DNA of 64,000 bases. It comes from Sphingomonas montana (GTDB lineage Bacteria > Pseudomonadota > Alphaproteobacteria > Sphingomonadales > Sphingomonadaceae). Within the stretch, counting starts at the first letter, position 1, and the number at the start of each line of letters is the position of its first letter. The DNA lies in the NCBI RefSeq assembly GCF_001956315.1, contig NZ_MOLY01000030.1:1-64000 (forward strand). Reading direction: 5' to 3'. Under the pieces are notes generated by a model. The model was not told the origin of the DNA. It saw nothing but the letters and a program-made list of their open reading frames with translations, and searched no databases. Of this stretch, positions 42,251 to 50,627 are shown one piece after another. A program made the position numbers and the translations under genes.

Positions 42251-44449
42251 TCAAACGGTGAAGATCCGCCCCGCTTCCCGGGACGCGGCCAGCGTCCCCA
42301 GTTGCGCCACTGCGAACGCCAAGGCCCCCGCCCCCGCCAAACCGTCTGCGGCCTGCAGGTCCGGCGGGTACAGCCACGCGGGTCCGTCGACGGTCACCGT
42401 CCGCACCGTCCGAGCCGCGCGGGAGATGGTCAGGCGATACCGTTCCGCCTCTTCGCCTAGCGGAACGTCCACGCCGTCCGCCCACGCCCAGCCCGCGCGA
42501 CTGCGCCGGGTCCAGCGGAACCATATCGTCCCGTCCACCAGGCGCGTCGCCGACAGATGCACCGGAGCCGGCGGTTGCAGTGCCAGCCCGAGGAACGGGC
42601 CGACGGCCTCGACCGGATCGGCATCGCCGATGCCGCTGGCCATGATCGTCGCCGGTGCGCCGATAGCGGTAGCCGGCAAGGCCATCGTGACAAGCCGGTC
42701 CGGCTCCACCAGCACGAACCGTTCGTCCGGGCCATGCGCGCCGATCGCCGCCTCCGTGCCATAGCGTCCGCGCAGCAGCCGCGTCAGGCGGAACCGCGCG
42801 ACGCCGATCTGCTCGGCCCGACCAAACTGAATTAACTCGCCGCCGACCAGCGCCAGGTTCGCCCCGTTCAGCATCGCCGCATCGGACCGCCCCTCCAGCG
42901 CCATCGCATCGTTCAGAAGCACTATCTCGATCGCCGTCCGTGCATCGAACAGCGTCGATCCCGCGACCGGCATCGCCACCGCCACCCGGCCGATGACCGC
43001 CGCCGGGGCCGTCCGCCCGATCGGCGTCAGCGTGGCATCGCCGTCCACGCCGCCCGACAGCAGGGCGGACCGCCAACCGGGCGACACGCCTGCCGCGGCC
43101 ACATGCACCCCGCCCCCGGCCGCTATGCCCGGCACGCCGGCCGGCAGTTCGAATATCGCGATCGTCGTCGGTCCGTGGGGCCGGTCCGGCTGCATCACTG
43201 CCCGCCCGGGCACCGCGGGCGGCGGCATGGCACCGCGTTCCGCCGGTTGTGCGACCAGTCGCACCTCGACCACCATCCGGTCGATCGTCACGCCGGCAAC
43301 CCGCCAATCGGCAACTGGCCCCGCCCCCGGCAACCGGACGGCCGCCCCCGGCATCAATCCCATCCACCGCCACGGCAGGCGCACGACCGCTTCGTGCCGC
43401 CCCGCCCAGTCCGTCGCCAGCCGCCGCTCGGCAATGTCGCGGGCCACCGTGGCGGACATCACCGCCGGCAGCTCGACCGCCGTCACCCGTCGGCCGACGC
43501 CGCCCCGCCCGGCACGTTGCAGCCCGGCCTGATAATCGCGTTCGATCTCATAATAGGCGATCGTCACTGCATCCGCGGCCGTGCCCGCCGTGCGCCGATC
43601 GCGTTCCTGCCGCACCCCGCCCTGCAGGCCCACCGCCGTGCCCAGCGCCGTCACCGGCAGCGTCACCGGCGGTTCCCTGCCCTCGCGCAGCACCAGCCCC
43701 CCGTCGGGATCGATCAGGACCGACGGCACCGCCGCCGCCAGCGTTTCGACCGCACCGCGCACGCTGTCCCCGCTGGCGGCATAGCCCAGCACTTGCGTCA
43801 TGCTGCCGTCCGCGATCGCCCCGCCCGACAGGATCGCTGCCACCGCGCCGATCGTCATCGGACCGGCATCCGCCTCCACCTCGAAACTCAGCGAGGGGAT
43901 CCGATTGCCGTAAGCCGCGAGCGCCATGTCCTCGAACACGACATAGGCGATCCCGCGATAGGCCGGCGCCCGGTCGATCCCCTCCACCGCCGCGATCAGC
44001 GGGTCCACCACCTGCCCCTCCCCGCCGGGGTGGAAGCGGAAGCCGGTCACACCCTTCCAGTCGCCCGCCGCCCCGCGCAGCAACGTCCCGTCCGCCCAGA
44101 TCCGGCCGATCGACCGCACCGCCCGCGCGGACAACGCGACAGCGAACGAGGCAGAATAGCTATACTGCCTAGCATCTGGCTGCCCCTTCCCGCCCCCGCC
44201 GCGCGTCATGTTCTCCTTCAGGTCGGTCGCCCAGATCACCGTACCCGCCACCCGCATCCGCCCGAACATTTTCGGGATCATGCTGCCATAGGAAGATGTC
44301 TGCACGCTCAGCTCGCCCAGCCGCGGCCCCTGCCGCCCGCCGCCGCCAAGCACGGTGCCATCGATCCGGTTGCCGATCAGCGCGCCTACCGCACCCCCGA
44401 TCGGCCCGCCCACCAGCGTACCGACCGTAGTCAGGACCAAAGTCGCCAT
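42251..44449 (-). CDS. GTA tail hub/host-specificity protein (gp15-like, lacking the TIM barrel)
   Basis: A 732-aa tail tip protein. A Gly-rich hydrophobic N-terminus (TLVGGPIGGAVGALIGNRID) and the segment GSMIPKMFGRMRVAGTVIWA mark the start of RcGTA gp15-type proteins. A phage-tail_3-like region follows with AVRSIGRIWADGTLL, YRGIAYVVFEDMAL and FEVEAD, then fibronectin-like C-terminal parts. RcGTA gp15 is about 1,300 aa and contains a GTA TIM-barrel domain after the N-terminus; none is seen here. GGGGATAGG precedes the ATG, three bases after gp14. Confidence 0.9.
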   Translation of the reverse strand: MATLVLTTVGTLVGGPIGGAVGALIGNRIDGTVLGGGGRQGPRLGELSVQTSSYGSMIPKMFGRMRVAGTVIWATDLKENMTRGGGGKGQPDARQYSYSASFAVALSARAVRSIGRIWADGTLLRGAAGDWKGVTGFRFHPGGEGQVVDPLIAAVEGIDRAPAYRGIAYVVFEDMALAAYGNRIPSLSFEVEADAGPMTIGAVAAILSGGAIADGSMTQVLGYAASGDSVRGAVETLAAAVPSVLIDPDGGLVLREGREPPVTLPVTALGTAVGLQGGVRQERDRRTAGTAADAVTIAYYEIERDYQAGLQRAGRGGVGRRVTAVELPAVMSATVARDIAERRLATDWAGRHEAVVRLPWRWMGLMPGAAVRLPGAGPVADWRVAGVTIDRMVVEVRLVAQPAERGAMPPPAVPGRAVMQPDRPHGPTTIAIFELPAGVPGIAAGGGVHVAAAGVSPGWRSALLSGGVDGDATLTPIGRTAPAAVIGRVAVAMPVAGSTLFDARTAIEIVLLNDAMALEGRSDAAMLNGANLALVGGELIQFGRAEQIGVARFRLTRLLRGRYGTEAAIGAHGPDERFVLVEPDRLVTMALPATAIGAPATIMASGIGDADPVEAVGPFLGLALQPPAPVHLSATRLVDGTIWFRWTRRSRAGWAWADGVDVPLGEEAERYRLTISRAARTVRTVTVDGPAWLYPPDLQAADGLAGAGALAFAVAQLGTLAASREAGRIFTV

Positions 44450-44452
44450 CGC

Positions 44453-44860
44453 CTATCCCCCTTTATATCGCCAGCACGCGATCACCGGCCACGGCACGAT
44501 GCCGGGCACCGCGACGATCCGACCGATCCCGGCATCCGCGTGGACAAACCCGTCCGCCATCAGGATCAGCAAGTGGAACTGCCGCGGCCCGGCCTCGACC
44601 AGCACCACCGCGCCCGGCCCCGGCATATCGTCCAGCCGGACCAGCCCCGCCGCATTGACCTGCGCGGCCACATCGTCCGCCGTCCCGCCACGCATCGCGT
44701 AGCGCGCCGGCACCTTCTCACCCGGCAACCGCCCGGCAAAGGCGATCAGCCCGACACAGTCCAGCCCATAGGCCGGCACCCGCCCCTGCGGCCGGAACCG
44801 CACGCCGATGCAGGCATGCGCCCGCGCCACCACATCGTTCGGCACCACATCGTTCATCAT
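44453..44860 (-). CDS. GTA NlpC/P60 cell-wall peptidase (gp14)
   Basis: A 135-aa tail-associated endopeptidase that should cut peptidoglycan as DNA enters a recipient cell. The catalytic Cys is in VPAYGLDCVGLIAFAGR, and the His is in PRQFHLLILMADG. The length and position between the DUF2163 and hub genes match RcGTA g14. The start is one of two adjacent ATG codons directly after the gp13 stop, with GGGGGAATGAG upstream. Confidence 0.9.
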   Translation of the reverse strand: MMNDVVPNDVVARAHACIGVRFRPQGRVPAYGLDCVGLIAFAGRLPGEKVPARYAMRGGTADDVAAQVNAAGLVRLDDMPGPGAVVLVEAGPRQFHLLILMADGFVHADAGIGRIVAVPGIVPWPVIACWRYKGG

Positions 44861-44861
44861 C

Positions 44862-45680
44862 TCATTCCCCCGGATACCGCGTCAGCAGGTCGTTGCCCGG
44901 CAGATGCGGCTCCCCGCGGAAATTGGCCGCGTTGCCGAACCGGTCGCTGCACGTCGCCAGGCTCCGGTCGCACCCTTCGGTCAGCTCGACCCGGTCCCCC
45001 GCCACCGCCCCGAACGGCGGCGCATCGCGCAGGAAAAGCGTCCCGCCTTCCGACGCGGTGATCCCCACCGACAAGCCGCTGGCCGCCCCGTCCAGCCAGC
45101 GTATCCGGCCACCACCCCAGCGGCCCGGCGCGGCCCCGTCATCGGGCACCGCCATCGTCTGCACGTCCGCTACCTGCACGATCGCCGTCGTCATCACCCG
45201 ACCGGCCATGTCCACGCGGCACCGCCGGTCGCCAAGCGCCGCACGGCATTCGGGGGAGGTCCGCTCGACCACCGGCCGTTCCAGCACCGCCGTCGGCCCA
45301 CGCAGTTCCGCCTCGAACCCGCCGCCCCGCGTCGCCACATCGCCGATCTCGCCGCGCGCCAGCAACAGCGGCACCGCGTCCGGATCGCCCCAGTCGGTTG
45401 CGAACATCCTTACCGCCGCGCCGTCCCACCGCCCCGCGTCCAGGTCCGCCGCCGATATCCGGTCGTGCGTCAGCGCGCCTGCGACATCCAAGGTCGCCAC
45501 CGCGAACCCGGCCTCTCGCGTCACGGCGGACGGCACCATTCCCGGCGCCGCGGCATAGGTCAGGCCATCCACCACCAGATCGCGATCATGCCCGGTGAAC
45601 CCCAGGCTGATCCCGTCCCGCCGGTCCAGCCGCCAGCAAAAGGCGACCCGCGTCAGTTCCGCCTGCAACCAGTCCAGCAT
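44862..45680 (-). CDS. GTA DUF2163 tail hub protein (gp13)
   Basis: A 272-aa protein. The N-terminal DUF2163 domain shows LTRVAFCWRLDRRDGISLGF, GFTGHDRDLVVDGLTYAA and the Cys-containing RTSPECRAALGDRRCRVDMA. The C-terminal part has LTEGCDRSLATCSDRFGNAA with two further Cys, typical of the gp13 group (RcGTA hub 2). ATG 45680 follows AAGGGAGCGAGCC. It overlaps neither neighbour but is spaced only 11 bases from the DUF2460 gene. Confidence 0.9.
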   Translation of the reverse strand: MLDWLQAELTRVAFCWRLDRRDGISLGFTGHDRDLVVDGLTYAAAPGMVPSAVTREAGFAVATLDVAGALTHDRISAADLDAGRWDGAAVRMFATDWGDPDAVPLLLARGEIGDVATRGGGFEAELRGPTAVLERPVVERTSPECRAALGDRRCRVDMAGRVMTTAIVQVADVQTMAVPDDGAAPGRWGGGRIRWLDGAASGLSVGITASEGGTLFLRDAPPFGAVAGDRVELTEGCDRSLATCSDRFGNAANFRGEPHLPGNDLLTRYPGE

Positions 45681-45691
45681 GGCTCGCTCCC

Positions 45692-48004
45692 TTACCCCTC
45701 GCGGATCTCGATCAGCGGCACGGACGCGATCTCGCCTGCCAGATATGTCGCGCGCGACACCTCTATCCGGTCCTCCGCGAACCGGACCGGCACGTCGAAC
45801 CGATACCCTGCCGTCACCACCGCGCCGGCCGCCGGGGCCGCATCGAACGCCACCACCCCGCCCGGTTCCAGCGTCCATCCGCCGATCGCCGCAACACTGG
45901 CCACGCCGACCCGCACGCTGCCTGCCACCGGCCGCGTGATCCGCCGCACCGCCGCGTCCCCGCCGCTGCCATAGGTCTTGGTGAGCGCGAACCGCGTCGC
46001 CACCCCGTCGCCGATCCCGATCCGCTGGTCCGCGAACGCCGGCGCATCCGTCATCGCCGCCGAACTGTCGTCATAGGGGTCGCGCAGACGAAACCCCTTC
46101 GCCGCCCCGCGCCGCGCACGGAAGAACGCGATCAGCGTCTGCGCATCCGCGTCGGACCGTACCCCCGGCCCGGCATCGAACCGCATCCTTGCCTCCGCCC
46201 AGTCCGCGTTGCGTTGCTCGTGCCCCGACGCGCTCGTCACCACCGCTGTCGAAAAGCCCGGCGAAACGCTCGCCTGCCGCCCCAGCGCGATCGGGAAATC
46301 CACCTCGTCGAACGGCGTCATCGCCTCTCCTTCCGCATCCCAATGGACGAACCCGTCGCGCGCCACCTGCGGCAATGCCCAGACGAAGACGTCCGCGATC
46401 CCGCGCGCGCGTGCCGCCTCCGCCGCCGCATCGATCTCGCGCCACTGCGACGCCGCCTCGCGGTTCAGTACGAAGCCGGAGAAATACTGCTGTTCCGCGG
46501 CCGGATATCCCAGCCGCGCGGCCATCGCCGCCACGCCGCGCACGGTCGCCCCGACATTGCCGGTCGTCACCCAGTCATAATCCTCCAGCTGCAGCATATC
46601 GAACGCCGGCCGCGCCCAGCCCAGCGGCACATTGGCGCGCCGCAGCTCCGGCGCCGTCCGGTCCAGCACCGTCGGCAGATAGACGAGGAGCGCGACCTGG
46701 CATCCCGGTGCCGCCGCGCGAACCGCATCGCGCAGCGCCAGCGTGGACGCGGCCAGCATCGCGCCCGCCTGGTCCAGCATCGCCCGCTGCGCGGCATCCA
46801 TCGGCGTCTTCACATCCGGGATCGACACCAGCGCCGCGCCGAATGCCGTCCGTGCGGCGACATCGTACAGGCAGGGTCGGCCGCCCGGTGCCACCCACCA
46901 CCACGGCTCCCCCACCTGGAACCAAGGCGTCAGCCCGGCCTCCACTGCGATCCGTACGAACGCCCGCGCCACCTGTTGCAGATACGCCATCGCGCCGCCA
47001 TGCGCCGGCGACAGCAGCGTCGACGGCGGCACCCATCCGGTCAACGCCGAGTCGCCGTCCTCAGTCCGCTGCTTCCAGTCGCCCCACGCATGCGCATCGA
47101 ACAATTCATAGCTCAGCGACAGGATCACTCGATATCCCAATGCCCGTGCACGCGCGGCAAAGTCACGATGCCAACTGGCACAAGCGACGTTCAGGGCCCC
47201 GCCGGCCAGGCTCGCAAACAGCCCGTCGTCCGCCCGTTCCAGCCGGAAATAATGGCTCATCCCGACATAATGGTTGATCACTTCGCGATAGCCGAGCAGC
47301 AGCGCACCGCGCAGCACCCGTTCGGGCGTCAGGTTGTACGCATCGTCATATCCGGTCGCGATCCGCAGGCCGTGCGCCGGCACCATCGCATCGCCCAGCG
47401 CCAGCACGGATCCGGCACCGTCGCATCGCATGCCGGACAGTTCCACCCAGCCTTCGGCCGGCACCGGCAGCGGTCCACCCGCCTTGTCGTACTCGGGGGC
47501 CACCAGCGATATGAACATCCGGTCGATGTCCCCCGCCCACACCGGGTCCGCCTCCCCCGGCAACAGATATCCGCCGTCCAGCCGGGCGAAATCGACCGCG
47601 ATCTCCGCATCCTGCGGGTCGCCGCGCGCATGATTCCAAAGTCGTACATACCAGGCCCGCGCGCGCCCGGCCGCGTCGCGCCCCTCGATGGTCAGCGTCG
47701 GGCCGTTGATTGCGTCCAGCGCACGAATGCCGCCGGACCGCCACCGGAACCGCAGCGTGCAATCTTGATAATCCCTGCTCGTCTCGTAACTTGCCAGCGG
47801 ATGATCCCACCGATCCTCCGATGCCCAGATCAGCCCCGCCAGGTCGTCCCGGTTGTAGAACACCGCATCCACCCGCAACGCCTGCGGCCCCGTCGTCACG
47901 ACCGACGCCATCACCGGCCGCGGAAAATCGACGGTCCAGAACCGCACGTCGAACCGCTTCACATACCCCGTCTCCGTCCGCTCCGTCGCCAATCGCCAGC
48001 CCAT
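45692..48004 (-). CDS. GTA DUF2460 distal tail protein fused to a TIM-barrel-like N-terminal region
   Basis: A 770-aa protein. The C-terminal ~205 residues are a complete DUF2460 (gp12) domain: PIALGRQASVSPGFSTAVVT, RRGAAKGFRLRDPYDDSS, VRFAEDRIEVSRATYLAGEI. The first ~560 residues are extra: a beta-rich domain (about 1-190), then a glycoside-hydrolase-clan-A-like barrel with NVACASWHRDFAARARALGY, FQVGEPWWWVAPGG and FDMLQLEDYDWVTTGNV, whose Glu residues sit where acid/base and nucleophile would be expected. RcGTA gp12 is only about 210 aa. ATG 48004 is preferred since GGAGGTTGG precedes it. Enzymatic activity is not shown. Confidence 0.85.
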   Translation of the reverse strand: MGWRLATERTETGYVKRFDVRFWTVDFPRPVMASVVTTGPQALRVDAVFYNRDDLAGLIWASEDRWDHPLASYETSRDYQDCTLRFRWRSGGIRALDAINGPTLTIEGRDAAGRARAWYVRLWNHARGDPQDAEIAVDFARLDGGYLLPGEADPVWAGDIDRMFISLVAPEYDKAGGPLPVPAEGWVELSGMRCDGAGSVLALGDAMVPAHGLRIATGYDDAYNLTPERVLRGALLLGYREVINHYVGMSHYFRLERADDGLFASLAGGALNVACASWHRDFAARARALGYRVILSLSYELFDAHAWGDWKQRTEDGDSALTGWVPPSTLLSPAHGGAMAYLQQVARAFVRIAVEAGLTPWFQVGEPWWWVAPGGRPCLYDVAARTAFGAALVSIPDVKTPMDAAQRAMLDQAGAMLAASTLALRDAVRAAAPGCQVALLVYLPTVLDRTAPELRRANVPLGWARPAFDMLQLEDYDWVTTGNVGATVRGVAAMAARLGYPAAEQQYFSGFVLNREAASQWREIDAAAEAARARGIADVFVWALPQVARDGFVHWDAEGEAMTPFDEVDFPIALGRQASVSPGFSTAVVTSASGHEQRNADWAEARMRFDAGPGVRSDADAQTLIAFFRARRGAAKGFRLRDPYDDSSAAMTDAPAFADQRIGIGDGVATRFALTKTYGSGGDAAVRRITRPVAGSVRVGVASVAAIGGWTLEPGGVVAFDAAPAAGAVVTAGYRFDVPVRFAEDRIEVSRATYLAGEIASVPLIEIREG

Positions 48005-48033
48005 TCCAACCTCCATTCAAGAGCAACAAGGCG

Positions 48034-48074
48034 CCCCCTCCCCTCCAGGGGAGAGGGCTGGGGAGAGGGGCTTT
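48034..48074. repeat. CCCCTCCCCTCC inverted repeat between tape measure and gp12
   Basis: CCCCCTCCCCTCCAGGGGAG and AGGGCTGGGGAGAGGGG form nested stems. Related elements are at 26693, 48889, 49698 and 61199. It lies in the 109-base gap upstream of gp12 on the minus strand. Confidence 0.65.
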
Positions 48075-48113
48075 TCTAGGTGCAGCGCCAGCAGACACGC
48101 ATGCCCGAAACCC

Positions 48114-48701
48114 TCACCGCTCCGCCGCCGCCAGCGCACTGCGCACCGCCCGCGCCACCTGCCGCGACGACCGCGCCAGCGCCTCCGGTGCCGCCCCGCC
48201 CGCGACATTCACCGAAATCGCCACCCGCACCTCGCGCCCCGCCTCCGGCGCGGCCCCCGCGGCGGCCCGCACCTGACCGCTGCTCGTCGGCACGAACAGT
48301 TCCGGCCCGTGCTCGCCCACCACATAGGCCGCGCCCGGCGACACCGGTCCTCCGGTCGCCCGCCCGGGCAGCCCCGCCACCGCGCCGACCAGCGTCGCCG
48401 CCACCGACGCCAGCCCCCCGCGCTTCGGGCTGCCACCGCCCAGCACCGACGCGATCCCGCCCGACACCGCCGCCGCCGCGATCTCGCCCAGCACCGCCAG
48501 CGCCGTCCGCTTGAGGTCGTCGAACCCCAGCTTTCCCGTCTGCACCGCGCGCGCCAACGCACTCTCGATCGCGCGTCCCGCTCGATTGGCGTCCCGTTCC
48601 AACGGTCCGGCCAGCGTGTCGCGCATCGCCGCCACGTCGCGCGCAAAGCCCGCCGTGTCGGCCCGCACGCCGATCACCAGCCGCTCGATCTCGTCATCCA
48701 T
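48114..48701 (-). CDS. Short GTA tail tape measure protein (gp11)
   Basis: A 195-aa protein. The N-terminus MDDEIERLVIGVRADTAGFA and the helical stretch through LERDANRAGRAIESALARAV are tape-measure-like. A Gly/Ala hydrophobic stretch (VSGGIASVLGGGSPKRGGLA) and GGPVSPGAAYVVGEHGPELF, a common motif at the end of tape measures, follow. Tape measure length sets tail length, so this predicts a short tail, as in GTAs. ATG 48701 overlaps the tail chaperone gene by eight bases; longer upstream frames are rejected. Confidence 0.88.
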   Translation of the reverse strand: MDDEIERLVIGVRADTAGFARDVAAMRDTLAGPLERDANRAGRAIESALARAVQTGKLGFDDLKRTALAVLGEIAAAAVSGGIASVLGGGSPKRGGLASVAATLVGAVAGLPGRATGGPVSPGAAYVVGEHGPELFVPTSSGQVRAAAGAAPEAGREVRVAISVNVAGGAAPEALARSSRQVARAVRSALAAAER

Positions 48702-48960
48702 CCGGATCCCTTTCCCGCATCGCGTCCAGTTCTCCCGCACCCAGCGGCACGTCGACATCGCCCGCCACCACCGCCGCCAGCGCCGCCAGTTCGGCCGGCG
48801 TCGCGCGCCAGAACCGTTCCGGCCCCCACCCGAACAGCACGCCCGCCTGCCCCGCCATCCGCACCGCCGCCTCGGCGAACCGCGCACCGTCTTCCCCCCT
48901 TCCTTTCCGGGGAAGGGCGGGGGGTGCGCGCCCCACACGCAACACCTCCGGGTCTGCCAT
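48694..48960 (-). CDS. GTA tail assembly chaperone (gp10.1-like) with repeat-derived N-terminus
   Basis: An 88-aa protein. Residues about 27-88 (FAEAAVRMAGQAGVLFGWGP, RFWRATPAELAALAAVV) match the small tail assembly chaperone family of GTAs (Phage_TAC_6 type). The N-terminal segment RVGRAPPALPRKGRGEDGAR is not typical; it is encoded by the palindromic repeat at 48889-48934. It lies directly after gp10 and overlaps the tape measure start by eight bases. Confidence 0.82.
   Translation of the reverse strand: MADPEVLRVGRAPPALPRKGRGEDGARFAEAAVRMAGQAGVLFGWGPERFWRATPAELAALAAVVAGDVDVPLGAGELDAMRERDPDG
48889..48934. repeat. Palindromic repeat inside the tail chaperone coding sequence
   Basis: CTTCCCCCCTTCCTTTCC and GGGGAAGGGCGGGGGGTG form a hairpin similar to the CCCTCTCCCC/GGGGAGAGGG elements nearby. 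It falls near codons 9-24 of the gene at 48694-48960 and keeps the frame. Confidence 0.6.
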
Positions 48961-49263
48961 TTACCGACCCTGCAGGATCTGCAGGATCAGCGTGCGCAGC
49001 GCCGGCGTCACCGCCGCCAGCCCCGCCTCCAGGATTGCCTCGCCGATCCGCTCGCGCGTCAGGCCGGCGTCGCGATCCGCCACTACGTGCCAGAACAGCG
49101 CTGCGATCTCTGCCAGCGACAGCGTCCCCGCCGCCGCCCGCTCGACCAGCGCGAACAACGGTCCCAGCTCGCCCTCTGCTGCCACCAACGCCTCGAAACT
49201 TGGCCGCAGCGTCAGCGCCGCCCCGTCGACGGTCAGTGCCGCCTCTCCCCGCGCCGGGTTCAC
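48961..49263 (-). CDS. GTA gp10 tail protein/chaperone
   Basis: A 100-aa protein of the GTA-gp10 family: MNPARGEAALTVDGAALTLR, then RPSFEALVAAEGELGPLFAL and LAEIAALFWHVVAD. It is thought to serve tail tube assembly. GTG start at 49263 overlaps the gp9 stop as GTGA, so translation is coupled. It abuts the tail chaperone gene without a gap. Confidence 0.88.
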   Translation of the reverse strand: MNPARGEAALTVDGAALTLRPSFEALVAAEGELGPLFALVERAAAGTLSLAEIAALFWHVVADRDAGLTRERIGEAILEAGLAAVTPALRTLILQILQGR

Positions 49264-49667
49264 GACGATTGGACCTGGCCGGAAGATTCAAGTGCAAGCG
49301 TATAGGAACGCTCGCCATTGTAATCGCCGGCATAGTCCAGTCGCGCGACCAGGAACCGCCCGCGCAACCGCTCGCCACTCTCGAAGCTCAGCTCGTAATC
49401 GTCGAGCAACCCGGCCAGCGCATTCGCCTTCAACCGCGTCTCCGCGGCCGATCCCGTAAACACGCCCGCCCCCGCGACCGATACCGATCGCACGCCGGCC
49501 CCGGACAGCAACTCGCGCCATCCCCCCGACGCCTTGCTGGTGATGACCACCGCCTCGCCGTTGATCGACAGCATCGTCGTCCGCATGCCAGCCACGGTCG
49601 CATAGACCGGGCTCGCCGCCCCATCCCCGACCTTCAGCAGGAACGCACTTCCCTTCTCGACCGCCAT
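49260..49667 (-). CDS. GTA major tail tube protein (gp9)
   Basis: A 135-aa beta-rich tail tube subunit. KGSAFLLKVGDGAASPVYAT, INGEAVVITSKASGGWRELL and AGAGVFTGSAAETRLKANAL match TP901-1-type major tail proteins and RcGTA gp9. ATG 49667 is preceded by GGAGG at suitable spacing. A palindromic repeat separates it from the DUF3168 gene. Confidence 0.92.
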   Translation of the reverse strand: MAVEKGSAFLLKVGDGAASPVYATVAGMRTTMLSINGEAVVITSKASGGWRELLSGAGVRSVSVAGAGVFTGSAAETRLKANALAGLLDDYELSFESGERLRGRFLVARLDYAGDYNGERSYTLALESSGQVQSS

Positions 49668-49697
49668 GAAAAGCCTCCACTAAACAATTGAAACAGA

Positions 49698-49725
49698 GAG
49701 CCCCTCCCCTTCAGGGAAGGGGCTC
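49698..49725. repeat. GAGCCCCT...AGGGGCTC inverted repeat at the end of gp8
   Basis: GAGCCCCT (49698-49705) pairs with AGGGGCTC (49718-49725), and the element overlaps the stop codon of the DUF3168 gene. It belongs to the same CCCCTCCCC family as 48034 and 61199. It could also cause some termination inside the cluster. Confidence 0.65.
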
Positions 49726-50119
49726 AAGGCACCGGCACAGTCCGCACCCGATATTCCACCAGCCCCGCCCACGGCCGCCCGGCATCGCGCACCAGTCGCG
49801 CGCGCAGGAACAGCAGCCCCACGATGCTGTGCCCGGCCAGCTCGCGCGGCATTTCCTCGATCGCGTCCTCGGCCACCGCCATCAGCGCGTGAAGCCGAGA
49901 CGGCCGCCCGCCCTCGTCCCACAGCACCACCGCGATGCGGTGTTCCCGCCCGTCGAGCCCCTTGGCGCCCCAGGCCGATGTCGTTGCCTCGCCGATCGCC
50001 GCATAGGGCAGCTTCGCCCCCGCCGGCGGCCCGTCGAATACGCCGGTCACCCGGTCGCCAAGCCCGGCCCGCAGAGCCGCAACCAGCGCTGCCTGCACCG
50101 CTCCCGCCGCATCGCTCAT
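49724..50119 (-). CDS. GTA DUF3168 tail terminator-type protein (gp8)
   Basis: A 131-aa protein with DUF3168 features: AVQAALVAALRAGLGDRVTG, KLPYAAIGEATTSAWGAKGL and HRIAVVLWDEGGRPSRLHAL. RcGTA gp8 is the tail terminator at the head-tail joint. ATG 50119 overlaps the upstream 68-aa ORF as ATGA, with GGAGG upstream. Confidence 0.9.
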   Translation of the reverse strand: MSDAAGAVQAALVAALRAGLGDRVTGVFDGPPAGAKLPYAAIGEATTSAWGAKGLDGREHRIAVVLWDEGGRPSRLHALMAVAEDAIEEMPRELAGHSIVGLLFLRARLVRDAGRPWAGLVEYRVRTVPVP

Positions 50120-50322
50120 GTCGCATCCTCCCCGATCGTCCGACGCAGGTCGCGCAACCGCACATCGTCCAGCATCCGCCGCGACAGCCCGCACCCGACC
50201 AGCGTCACGCCGTCCGCCGCACCCACCGCGTCCAGTTCCGGAAAGGCGGCACGCAGCCGCGCCGCCACCCGCGCGATCACCTGTTGCTGCCGACGCAGCG
50301 CGATCCGCTCGACCCGCGTCAC
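50116..50322 (-). CDS. Small GTA-cluster ORF between gp7 and gp8 (68 aa)
   Basis: GTG start overlapping the gp7 stop as GTGA, and its own stop overlaps gp8 as ATGA, so it is tightly embedded in the cluster and very likely translated. The product is basic and helical (TRVERIALRRQQQVIARVAA, then FPELDAVGAADGVTLVGCGL). RcGTA has no gene in this place that I recall. I do not recognise a family; a minor head-tail or assembly factor is possible. Confidence 0.7.
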   Translation of the reverse strand: MTRVERIALRRQQQVIARVAARLRAAFPELDAVGAADGVTLVGCGLSRRMLDDVRLRDLRRTIGEDAT

Positions 50323-50627
50323 GACACTTCCTCCGCGAACAGCGTGATCCGGTCCGGCATCCGCGGATCGGCCAGCACCCGCACCACGCGCAGCACCATC
50401 CCCGCCCGCCCGATCCGGTCGCCCACCCTCACGTCGAACGGCCGCATGGCGATCCGCCAGCGCCGCTCCCCGTCCGGCACGCACCCCGCCCACACGATAC
50501 CCAGCGCCACCAGGTTGCCGGACACGCCCCCCTGCGCATCGCGCGTCGCATCACCGCGCGAAACCGTCACCCGCTCCCGCAACAGCCCCGCCAGCCCTGC
50601 ACCGCCCCCGCCCTGCCCCGGGCTCAC
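50319..50627 (-). CDS. GTA head closure/head-tail adaptor (gp7)
   Basis: A 102-aa protein resembling phage head-tail adaptors: LAGLLRERVTVSRGDATRDA, then WRIAMRPFDVRVGDRIGRAG and VLRVVRVLADPRMPDRITLF, the usual beta-barrel ending. GTG 50627 is chosen because it forms a GTGA overlap with the gp6 stop; an in-frame start nine codons upstream would overlap gp6 more deeply. Confidence 0.85.
   Translation of the reverse strand: MSPGQGGGGAGLAGLLRERVTVSRGDATRDAQGGVSGNLVALGIVWAGCVPDGERRWRIAMRPFDVRVGDRIGRAGMVLRVVRVLADPRMPDRITLFAEEVS

Noticed and set aside
45692-48079. Long plus-strand frames opposite gp12 (for example 46214-48079)
   Set aside because: These are shadow frames; the minus strand encodes DUF2460 and barrel motifs with a good ribosome binding site.
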